Shown piece after piece: positions 9,204 to 15,811 of a stretch of DNA of 64,000 nt. Each line of letters starts with the position of its first letter. Within the stretch, counting starts at the first letter, position 1. The notes under the pieces were generated by a model. That model was not told the DNA's origin, searched no databases, and was given only the letters and a program-made list of their open reading frames with translations. Where the stretch lies: contig NZ_NAEW01000008.1 in NCBI RefSeq assembly GCF_002075345.1, forward strand, positions 1 through 64,000, in the 5' to 3' direction. The translations under genes were made by a program, and so were the position numbers. Origin of the DNA: Citrobacter braakii. GTDB taxonomy: Bacteria > Pseudomonadota > Gammaproteobacteria > Enterobacterales > Enterobacteriaceae.

Positions 9204-9665
9204 CTAAATCCTCAATTGCCGATCGTTAATGCTGGTAGCACAAATTTCAGATTGATTGTATTCACGTATTTCACGAGTGCTACTTTTATACCAGTTAAAA
9301 TCATCCAACTGATTAACATAGCAGGCTTTTGGATTGTACTTGTTAAGCTGTAGTTGTATATCATGGATTGCATCGCTAACCACCACTTCAGATTTAATAG
9401 CATAAGTGTTTACAAGGTTAACAGCTATTGCATGTGCCGCATTTATATTTTCATTTTTACTGAAAACCGTCGCATTAACAAACCCATTGGCGGCGTTCTC
9501 AAGAATTATTTGCTCTAGTTTTAAAAATGTATATGCATCTGGTTGGGTAGTAATCTTGATAATGATAACATTATCATCCACGGTATTTAACCAGTTATCA
9601 GGCACGCTACATGCGCTGACAGCCAGGCTAACAAGCACAATTATTAATCTTTTACTCAATGACAT
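9204..9665 (-). CDS. rcpB: RcpB-like pilus lipoprotein
   Basis: 153 residues starting MSLSKRLIIVLVSLAVSACS, a signal peptide with a lipobox (VSAC). The mature domain is small and predicted periplasmic; it has two further Cys residues (KACYVN, EICATS). It lies between the secretin rcpA (14-nt overlap) and tadZ (1-nt gap), the place of rcpB in Aggregatibacter and roughly that of cpaD in Caulobacter. It is probably an outer-membrane lipoprotein assisting or gating the secretin. The sequence is not strongly diagnostic. Confidence 0.65.
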   Translation of the reverse strand: MSLSKRLIIVLVSLAVSACSVPDNWLNTVDDNVIIIKITTQPDAYTFLKLEQIILENAANGFVNATVFSKNENINAAHAIAVNLVNTYAIKSEVVVSDAIHDIQLQLNKYNPKACYVNQLDDFNWYKSSTREIREYNQSEICATSINDRQLRI

Positions 9666-10911
9666 AATCGGCCTCTTTCAACAATTCCATCGTGGACTTA
9701 TGGGTCACTTTATTGATATTGAAAAAAGTTTCCCATGGACTGGAAAAACTGGCAAGTGGGAGACTAATAGTATTTTTTTCGGTAGGCTTGATATATTCTA
9801 CCGTCGCAAAAATCACCAATTCACTTCTACCACTGTTAAAACCTATAGATTTAAATAATGCACCAAACATGGGAATATCACTCAGGCCAGGCACCTTGTT
9901 GACATATTGAGCTTGGTTATTATCAATTAATCCACCAAGAACAAAGCTTTCCCCATCGCGCATGCGCACCGAGGTCGCGACATTTCGGGTATTAATGGTC
10001 GGCAACTCTGTGTTTTCATATTTGTAATAGCCACCAATTTGTGATGACTCAACGGTTACATCCATGCTGATAGATGCGTCTGTATTTATCACCGGGGCAA
10101 AATTAAGTTTAACACCATAGTCTTTCCATTCAACCGTTGAGCCATTTTCACTACGTTGAAATATAGGAATCTGGCCGCCGCCATGAAAGCTTGCCGTCTT
10201 GCCATTCGTCACGGTCAGACTGGGTGTGGTGAGAACATTGGCAAGATTATTTTTTGCAAGTGCATTGATTGCAATGCCTAATGAGTTGAAACTCATTCCT
10301 TTTACCATGGAACTGTAAAGCCCACCACTGATGGTTAAATCGCTTCCGTTACTGGAGACAGCCCCCTGGCCCCAATCAATTCCCAGCGTCTCGGTAACCT
10401 CTTTAGACACTTCGGCGACGGTAACACGTATTTTAATCTGTTGATTCTTCTGCGTGAACAGTGAGTACTTTATTTGCTCCTCACTAAAGTATTCCTGGAC
10501 GAGATCTTTTATATAATCAATATCTTCACTGGTGCTGACGGTGCCGCTGATGGTTAAAGAATTTCCCATGTCGATAGCTTTAACTTCTTTGAAACCTTCA
10601 TTGGCTAGCAAAGTATTGATGACGGTAGCCTGACCACGAAAATCATTTACGGAAATCGGAAGCGTACGCGCTTCCCCTTGTTTACCATTGATAATAATAT
10701 TGGTCTGGCCGCTGGTTTTGCCAAAAATATAAATGTTATGTTCATCCACCACTCTGAAATCTGCAACATCGGGAGAACCAATAACAACTGTATCAATGTC
10801 GAAATCAACTCTGTACTCTTTCGTTTTATTAACATCAATATCAAGTGCAAGGCATGCATGACTGAACATGAGCAACAGTAAACCGCCAAGAGTTTTATTA
10901 ATTACGTCCAT
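9652..10911 (-). CDS. rcpA: RcpA/CpaC outer-membrane secretin
   Basis: About 419 residues from the ATG giving MDVINKTLGGLLLLMFSH with cleavage after CLA. The ORF is open to 10980, but the 10911 start has a GAGGAG upstream and yields a proper signal peptide. The N-terminal pilus-and-secretin domain (YRVDFDIDTVVIGSPDVADF) is followed by a BON-like segment (SLTISGTVSTSEDIDYIKDL) and a C-terminal secretin domain with VLTTPSLTVTNGKTASFHGG and VRMRDGESFVLGGLI. It forms the pore through which the Flp pilus crosses the outer membrane. It overlaps rcpC by 14 nt. Confidence 0.92.
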   Translation of the reverse strand: MDVINKTLGGLLLLMFSHACLALDIDVNKTKEYRVDFDIDTVVIGSPDVADFRVVDEHNIYIFGKTSGQTNIIINGKQGEARTLPISVNDFRGQATVINTLLANEGFKEVKAIDMGNSLTISGTVSTSEDIDYIKDLVQEYFSEEQIKYSLFTQKNQQIKIRVTVAEVSKEVTETLGIDWGQGAVSSNGSDLTISGGLYSSMVKGMSFNSLGIAINALAKNNLANVLTTPSLTVTNGKTASFHGGGQIPIFQRSENGSTVEWKDYGVKLNFAPVINTDASISMDVTVESSQIGGYYKYENTELPTINTRNVATSVRMRDGESFVLGGLIDNNQAQYVNKVPGLSDIPMFGALFKSIGFNSGRSELVIFATVEYIKPTEKNTISLPLASFSSPWETFFNINKVTHKSTMELLKEADYVIE

Positions 10912-11815
10912 TTGAACTTTTTGCTCCTCGAATCTCGATGACTTTAATTTTCTTCTCTGCCAGTGGCGCACCAGAAACAATATCCGCAGCGGTTATTTCT
11001 CTTGAGTCGACGCTGATACTTGCTAACGGCTTGTTAAGCATGGTCACTGTCACAGGTGAAACAAAGAACATCCCCAGAACCTGGGCCTGAATAACGCTAT
11101 CAATGTCATCCTTGTTAAAATAGGCATAAACAATTCTGGTATCGGGCGCATTGCCGCTTTTATCTAATTTACTGGAACTTCTATCAATAGTATCACCCTT
11201 AGAAATATCCAGCAGACTAGATTTTTTTTCTTTCCCAGCCCGGTCTTTGGCATTTTTAACAATCCAGACATTACTGGCAAACTTCTTCACGCGCGTATCT
11301 TTGTAATCTTTACCTGTTGAGCCACCTCTCTTCTGGTAGAAATCTTCACGATAGATCTTGTTATCGTTAGAGATCAAATAAAGGTCTACAAAACCGTAGT
11401 CAGCTACTTTGGGATTTAGAATACTTTCAGCACTTACCGATAATGGAAAGGCAATAAGTTCAGAATCTATTTTTTCTGGCAAATTCTTAAGATTTTCCAG
11501 AGTCAAAACCTGCCCTGCACTGATTTCAGTTTCGGCAATTGCACCTTCGCTAAGCAAAACATCCATCTTTTTTTCATCCAGCGCTTCTGCCAGTTCATCA
11601 GGACGTTGCCCAGGGTTAAATTTAATCGTTTTTCGGGTATAAAAGTCACCTTCAGGAATTTCACCTCTTTGCATATCTTTCTGCGCCACGAAATATACGC
11701 TTTCGATGCGTTCGTCAATGATGGGTTGCTTATCATCAGCCCCTTTTTTATAAATACCCATTACGCCAACCAACATCACGACAATAGCCAGAATTGCTAT
11801 ATATCTATAGCGCAT
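10898..11815 (-). CDS. rcpC: RcpC/CpaB pilus assembly protein
   Basis: 305 residues with an N-terminal membrane anchor (YIAILAIVVMLVGVMGIY) and an SAF-like domain at residues ~40-110 (VYFVAQKDMQRGEIPEGDFY, AIAETEISAGQVLTLENL), which defines the CpaB/RcpC family. A second periplasmic domain follows. It is thought to stabilise or modify the pilus or secretin in the periplasm. AAAGGCGAA lies just upstream of the ATG. It sits between tadV and rcpA, as in the canonical tad operon. Confidence 0.88.
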   Translation of the reverse strand: MRYRYIAILAIVVMLVGVMGIYKKGADDKQPIIDERIESVYFVAQKDMQRGEIPEGDFYTRKTIKFNPGQRPDELAEALDEKKMDVLLSEGAIAETEISAGQVLTLENLKNLPEKIDSELIAFPLSVSAESILNPKVADYGFVDLYLISNDNKIYREDFYQKRGGSTGKDYKDTRVKKFASNVWIVKNAKDRAGKEKKSSLLDISKGDTIDRSSSKLDKSGNAPDTRIVYAYFNKDDIDSVIQAQVLGMFFVSPVTVTMLNKPLASISVDSREITAADIVSGAPLAEKKIKVIEIRGAKSSNGRN

Positions 11816-11831
11816 ATAATTCGCCTTTCAT

Positions 11832-12278
11832 TCAACCGATAAAAGTAAACGTGCATAAAGCTAATGCTATAGGTATACCGTAAGGAATACCTTTTTTAAT
11901 CATATCAACTTTTCCCAATGGCGGTATTTTGCACAAGACAAAATGCCACAGCAGGGACCAGCATCCACCAATAAAAATCACCACATAGAGAATAGCTATG
12001 TGCCATTGCTCAGGACATAATAACAAGGTCAGAAAAAGAAACTTTACATCTCCCATCCCGATAATATTTTTATATGATAATGCAATGCCGCAAGACAACG
12101 TGATCGCTGGGATAATATATCCCCCTCTAACATAGCAATTGCTTTCATCTAAACCAAGTAAGTAAGCAAATCCAATGAAAAGCAGTACAACCAAGGCTTT
12201 GTTGGGGATGCGCCGGTATCGAATATCCATCCACATAATATATATGGATGTTAAAACAATCAGAATATAAAGAATCAT
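11832..12278 (-). CDS. tadV: TadV/CpaA prepilin peptidase
   Basis: 148 residues, strongly hydrophobic with about five membrane helices. It has the two catalytic Asp sites of the A24 aspartic prepilin peptidases: MDIRYRRIPN near residue 18 and GMGDVK near residue 79. The short form without the N-methylating domain is typical of TadV/CpaA. It should cleave the Flp prepilins and the TadE/TadF pseudopilins after Gly. It follows the pilin cluster and is 16 nt from rcpC. Confidence 0.92.
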   Translation of the reverse strand: MILYILIVLTSIYIMWMDIRYRRIPNKALVVLLFIGFAYLLGLDESNCYVRGGYIIPAITLSCGIALSYKNIIGMGDVKFLFLTLLLCPEQWHIAILYVVIFIGGCWSLLWHFVLCKIPPLGKVDMIKKGIPYGIPIALALCTFTFIG

Positions 12279-12307
12279 ACTTGTTCAGTACCTATGACGG
12301 GAGGTAA

Positions 12308-12557
12308 TCACCCCATTATACCCATCACTAATACCATTTTCGTACACGCATCATACAATCTACCCATATAATAGAAATTTTCATTAGAGCCTCCATGAAC
12401 GTCAAAGATATAATACTCTCATGCAGACGTCGCTACGCCAATAATAGCGTATTCAGTCGCTGCTACATCTGTATCTTGGACAAGATGATTTGCTGCCTTT
12501 GGCAAATAAAGTTAATTTTAAATAGATATAAACCTTTAGATTTCCTTCTGCGCTATC
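12308..12557 (-). pseudogene. Third flp pilin gene, decayed (in-frame stop)
   Basis: The minus strand translates as KLTLLPKAANHLVQDTD, then VAATEYAIIGVATSA, TGA (12419-12421), then EYYIFDVHGG and a degenerate tail to a TGA at 12308-12310. It aligns codon by codon with the two intact pilins (VNHLVGEKG-ITAIEYAIIGVAMASG-LFYIFDEGG). The Gly before the cleavage site is replaced by Asp, the stop falls inside the hydrophobic helix, and no start codon is present. It is therefore a dead tandem duplicate of flp lying between flp2 and tadV. Confidence 0.85.
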
Positions 12558-12586
12558 TCAAGTGCCAACAATAATAACAAAATTCT

Positions 12587-12889
12587 TTAAGTTCCTCTTG
12601 TCAAGATAGTTTCAGCATATGTTATTTTGACTTCCATAATTTTCCATGCGTATACAAGGGCGATCAAGAAATCCCCACCCTCCCGGGAAAAAATGAAATA
12701 TAATCCTGCTGACATCGCCACACCAATAATGGCATATTCAATCGCAGTAACACCTGCATCACGGGAGAAATGGTTAACGGTCTGTGGCAATGCTACAAGC
12801 TTTATACCGATATACAACTTAAGAAGAATTTCATAGATCACGTAATTATCAAACCTGCAAATGAAGAATATAACATGGCCATATAACAC
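12587..12889 (-). CDS. Flp-family pilin 2
   Basis: The ORF is 100 codons from a GTG, but the true start is unclear; a GTG near 12841 gives a leader comparable to flp1. The core SRDAG-VTAIEYAIIGVAMSAGLYF has the Flp processing site (Gly, then Glu-Tyr at +5/+6) and the hydrophobic pilin helix. Its tail (VYAWKIMEVKITYAETI) differs from pilin 1, and its leader is long and unusual, so it could be a minor subunit or an early stage of decay. It sits in tandem with flp1 (42 nt apart) and the flp pseudogene. Confidence 0.7.
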   Translation of the reverse strand: MLYGHVIFFICRFDNYVIYEILLKLYIGIKLVALPQTVNHFSRDAGVTAIEYAIIGVAMSAGLYFIFSREGGDFLIALVYAWKIMEVKITYAETILTRGT

Positions 12890-12912
12890 TGACCTGTAAT
12901 TTGGTCAGTGTT
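12885..12912. promoter_or_regulatory. Hairpin between the two flp genes
   Basis: AACACTGACC and GGTCAGTGTT form a perfect 10-bp stem with an 8-nt loop between flp1 and flp2. There is little T run after it on the minus strand, so it may be an mRNA-stabilising or attenuating stem that raises major-pilin transcript relative to downstream genes. Function is inferred. Confidence 0.5.
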
Positions 12913-12931
12913 ATTCATTATGACCGCGTAA

Positions 12932-13171
12932 TTACTTATTCAGAATGTTGCCCGCACCTGTGATTTTCGTAGACATTGTTTTCCATGCGGCTTCCAAGGA
13001 GGCGAGGAATCCACCCTCATCAAAGATGTAGAACAGACCAGAAGCCATTGCCACACCAATAATGGCATATTCAATCGCAGTAATTCCCTTCTCACCGACT
13101 AGGTGATTTACTTTATGTGCCATATGAATGTGAGCGGCAGTGTATGCTTTAATAATCATGTTGTTTAACAT
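12932..13171 (-). CDS. flp: Flp major pilin
   Basis: 79 residues from the ATG giving MLNNMIIKAYTAAH. I prefer this start over an in-frame TTG 12 nt upstream because GGAATTG sits at a suitable distance before it. The leader ends VNHLVGEKG and is followed by ITAIEYAIIGVAMASGLFYI, the Flp motif with cleavage after Gly and conserved Glu-Tyr. A short tail (WKTMSTKITGAGNILNK) follows. It is the first gene of the tad cluster and has the best leader, so it is the likely major subunit of the adhesive Flp fibre. The 187 bp upstream is AT-rich and probably holds the operon promoter. Confidence 0.92.
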   Translation of the reverse strand: MLNNMIIKAYTAAHIHMAHKVNHLVGEKGITAIEYAIIGVAMASGLFYIFDEGGFLASLEAAWKTMSTKITGAGNILNK

Positions 13172-13370
13172 CGTCAATTCCAATTATGAACAATGGGTTA
13201 CTTAGAACATTCAGTCGGTCTATTTCAAGGATCAAGTAGACACAAGCAAGAATATGTTATTTGTTTACACCAAGCGTTAACTTGATTACGGCATAGTAAG
13301 ACGCTGAACTTCCTTTGTCATATCAAAAAAAAATATATAAATAAAATACCTTATTCTATAAATAAAATCA

Positions 13371-13907
13371 CTAGCGATCTCTTTTAAGTATAAAGACCAG
13401 TTTATCATTTATCTGTTCGTTTATAGCTTCAATCGGAAAGATATCTTCATTGTTCATGATGAGTACAAACTGCCCCCGACTCTGATGCATGGCTACCGGG
13501 ATAAAACGTGTCTCTTCAAATTTTTTCATTCCGCTCGTCGTCTGAGCTCTTCCTGAGATAGTGGCTTTTGTAAAAGACTGTTTTTGCAATGATAATGTTT
13601 TGAATTCAACATAGCTTTCCGCACGATACGTATTTTCAGATACAGCCAGTTTGCTTTTATCTCTGGTAACCTTTATAAAAGTCATTTTATCGTCGATATC
13701 AAAGGTTACATTCACTTTGACAACATAATTGTTTTCATTTGACCGCAATATTCCATGGTAGCTTGATGTAAAAATGCTCTGCTCACGTTTACCGTCAAAC
13801 CAGGCAAGGCCAACAGCAAAAAAGATCAGTGCAGCAAGTAGTATCAAGTATTTAAAGCGATGTATTGCAGAGCGTTGTATTGGTATCGACAATTTCGCCA
13901 TCATCAA
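13371..13907 (-). CDS. Membrane-anchored periplasmic protein, ToxS-like partner
   Basis: 178 residues: a short cytoplasmic tail with Met residues at the start, one membrane helix (FKYLILLAALIFFAVGLAWF, about residues 18-38) and a periplasmic domain of ~140 residues rich in beta pattern (YVVKVNVTFDIDDKMTFIKV). I do not recognise a family from sequence. It overlaps the upstream regulator gene by 56 nt, so the two must be co-expressed. The arrangement of a membrane-bound winged-helix activator plus a small single-pass periplasmic protein parallels ToxR/ToxS and TcpP/TcpH. A partner role is inferred. Confidence 0.6.
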   Translation of the reverse strand: MMMAKLSIPIQRSAIHRFKYLILLAALIFFAVGLAWFDGKREQSIFTSSYHGILRSNENNYVVKVNVTFDIDDKMTFIKVTRDKSKLAVSENTYRAESYVEFKTLSLQKQSFTKATISGRAQTTSGMKKFEETRFIPVAMHQSRGQFVLIMNNEDIFPIEAINEQINDKLVFILKRDR

Positions 13908-14565
13908 GCGTCCTTCTGACTAAATGACAATTCACATTCCTTTTGTTCAACTGATAATCTATGCGTTCTTTATGAAAAGTGAATTTCACACCATCAAGAT
14001 AAAACTGATTAATTTCATCTTTCGAATATTCCCTTATGACACCAACACCGACTCCCGCCATACTGCAGGCCAACAACAGTGACATCAATACAATGACCCT
14101 TAATGATAGCTTTTTACGCGCCCTGATACTTTTTTTATGATTATTTAACATTTCATGCTTTACAGAGTGGTCGGTAATGACGATCAACGCATTAGCTTCG
14201 CTGGATGCTAAATCCTCAGGTTCACACGTGGGACCGATGTCGCTATCGAACGTAAACAGAGCTGCAATATCCTTATCAATAACATAACCTTCCCGAGGCT
14301 TCGTCTTTATCAATTGCCTATCATTGTCCTTAATTTTCCTACGTAGCGAGTTGATCGTTTGATTTATTGTAAAATCACTTACAAATCGCCCATTCCATAC
14401 TTCCTCTGCAATTTTCTGGCGTGAGATACAGGCCGGAGATGTATTTAAAAGAATCTCCAGAAGACATTTTTCCTTCGCCCGTAAAGCGATCATTTCACCT
14501 TTGAGATACACATTTTTGTTGTCTAAATTAAGGTCGCTATCGTTGCAGTCATCTACAGTAACCAT
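13852..14565 (-). CDS. ToxR/CadC-like membrane-bound transcription regulator
   Basis: 237 residues. Residues ~15-105 form an OmpR/ToxR-type winged helix (ALRAKEKCLLEILLNTS; ISRQKIAEEVWNGRFVSDFT; INSLRRKIKDND; KPREGYVI). After a linker, one membrane helix lies at ~153-176 (SLRVIVLMSLLLACSMAGVG), and a short periplasmic tail has two Cys (NVNCHLVRR and TTLCNTSL) that could form a redox-sensitive disulfide as in ToxR. It lies 0.7 kb upstream of flp on the same strand, so it probably activates the tad genes in response to an envelope signal. Confidence 0.82.
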   Translation of the reverse strand: MVTVDDCNDSDLNLDNKNVYLKGEMIALRAKEKCLLEILLNTSPACISRQKIAEEVWNGRFVSDFTINQTINSLRRKIKDNDRQLIKTKPREGYVIDKDIAALFTFDSDIGPTCEPEDLASSEANALIVITDHSVKHEMLNNHKKSIRARKKLSLRVIVLMSLLLACSMAGVGVGVIREYSKDEINQFYLDGVKFTFHKERIDYQLNKRNVNCHLVRRTLDDGEIVDTNTTLCNTSL

Positions 14566-15580
14566 ATGAAATGTCCTTCGTCTTTCTGTACCACCATTAT
14601 AAGAACGGAAAATTACAAATCACTATTTTTGTCTATATATGTTAAATCAACGAGAAAATACAATGTTTATTATTTTATGCGATATATTATCTCGCTTAGT
14701 GGCACTCTTTTTCGTAACGCGAGATTTCTGGATCATATTTCATAAAAATACAAGCTTTTCATTTCTAAACGAATGCTAAACAAGTCGTATTTTATATTCT
14801 ATTTATCCGGAAATCCTCTCTCTGGTAATGGTTGCCATATAAACTAACTTTCGGTATCTGCAAGTTTAGTCATAAAATGTAAGCATAACGTAAAGAATTT
14901 CGCACCCGGCATTACGCTATAATTCAATTACCCGGCCCACGTTCAATATATATTTCATTTTTTATAAAAGTGATAACTTGCTAATGGGGTCCCATACCCC
15001 AGACCAAAGCTGCAGCTCCAGCGGCACCTTATTTTTACCTTTCTGGCGGTTTAGCCCGTCCCCCCTTTCCCTCCTGCTACACCTCTATAGGGCAGATTTG
15101 TCTATGGGCCCGGGGTCACTCCATAACTCAATTACCAGTTCTACTGGTAAATCATCATACTATGACGTGGAAAGCGGGGAATTTTGCTGATGCGAAGAAT
15201 CGTAAGGGGAAATAGGAATATTACAGGTGGAGTAAATGGTGGAAACACCCGACTGACAAGGGGGGTTGATGACGCTGAGTTTTTCCCCCTTGCCTGAAGA
15301 GGAGTCTCCCCGGTCTTCCCCCGGGGGCAGGGTCAGGTAATTTGTTGTTAAATAAGGTAAATTATGAAATCCCCCATTTCCCAGTATTCTCTGCTTCATT
15401 ATGAATAATCTTAGAGAAAGGAACCGTAGAGGACCGTAGAAAGACCGTAGCAGTGGGGTAAGGAAGAGACACATCAGAGGGTGTTGAGGTGTCTAAAAGT
15501 AACGAACATCTGCGAAAATGGCGAGAAATCCAGCAAACAATTAACGTGCCGTAACGACCAGAAATCTACCGTAGCCAGAA
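14566..15580. other. One-kilobase apparently non-coding right end of the island
   Basis: No convincing gene is found on either strand. The left part (14566-14970) is very AT-rich. The right part has G/C blocks (GGGCCCGGGG near 15107, CCCCCGGGGG near 15318), a perfect inverted repeat TACCAGT-TCT-ACTGGTA at 15133-15149, and ACCGTAG repeated at 15423, 15433, 15444 and 15568. The longest frames (about 104 codons on the minus strand) are low-complexity in Pro, Leu and Ser and have no recognisable domain. The repeats next to attR could be recombinase arm sites left from integration. Confidence 0.55.
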
Positions 15581-15610
15581 AAGGAAAAAGCCTCGCTTTT
15601 CAGCGAGGCC
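15581..15610 (-). terminator. Terminator of tRNA-Phe supplied by the island
   Basis: On the minus strand GCCTCGCT-GAAA-AGCGAGGC is followed by TTTTTCCTT, 11 nt beyond the CCA end of tRNA-Phe. It lies on the island side of attR, so the island brought its own terminator when it rebuilt the tRNA 3' end. Confidence 0.8.
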
Positions 15611-15614
15611 TTAT

Positions 15615-15669
15615 GAATAGTGGTGCCCGGACTCGGAATCGAACCAAGGACACGGGGATTTTCAATCCC
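15615..15669. repeat. attR inside tRNA-Phe
   Basis: A 55-bp segment covering the tRNA-Phe 3' half and its immediate downstream bases, matching attL (518-578) except for the 6-bp duplication in attL. The identity ends at TCAATCCC, in the anticodon stem. Confidence 0.88.
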
Positions 15670-15696
15670 CTGCTCTACCGACTGAGCTATCCGGGC
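15621..15696 (-). tRNA. pheU: tRNA-Phe (GAA)
   Basis: The 76-nt minus-strand sequence starts GCCCGGATAGCTCAG, has anticodon GAA within GGGGATTGAAAATCCCC, and ends GAGTCCGGGCACCA with encoded CCA. It is identical in form to the E. coli tRNA-Phe, and its position before yjdC corresponds to pheU. It is the integration site of the tad island. Confidence 0.97.
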
Positions 15697-15811
15697 AACG
15701 GGGCGCATTAAACCGTAATCCGGACACCCCGTCAACCAAATTTCTCGCTTTTTCTGTCGGTTGCTTAACTATGCAGCGATTTCGCTGTTTTCTCGAGGGT
15801 TTTGCTCAAAA

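Noticed and set aside
14978..15474. Open frames of 70 and 104 codons at the right end of the island
   Set aside because: They are rich in Pro, Ser and Leu, lack ribosome-binding sites and domains, and lie over G/C-rich repeats; I see no support for coding.
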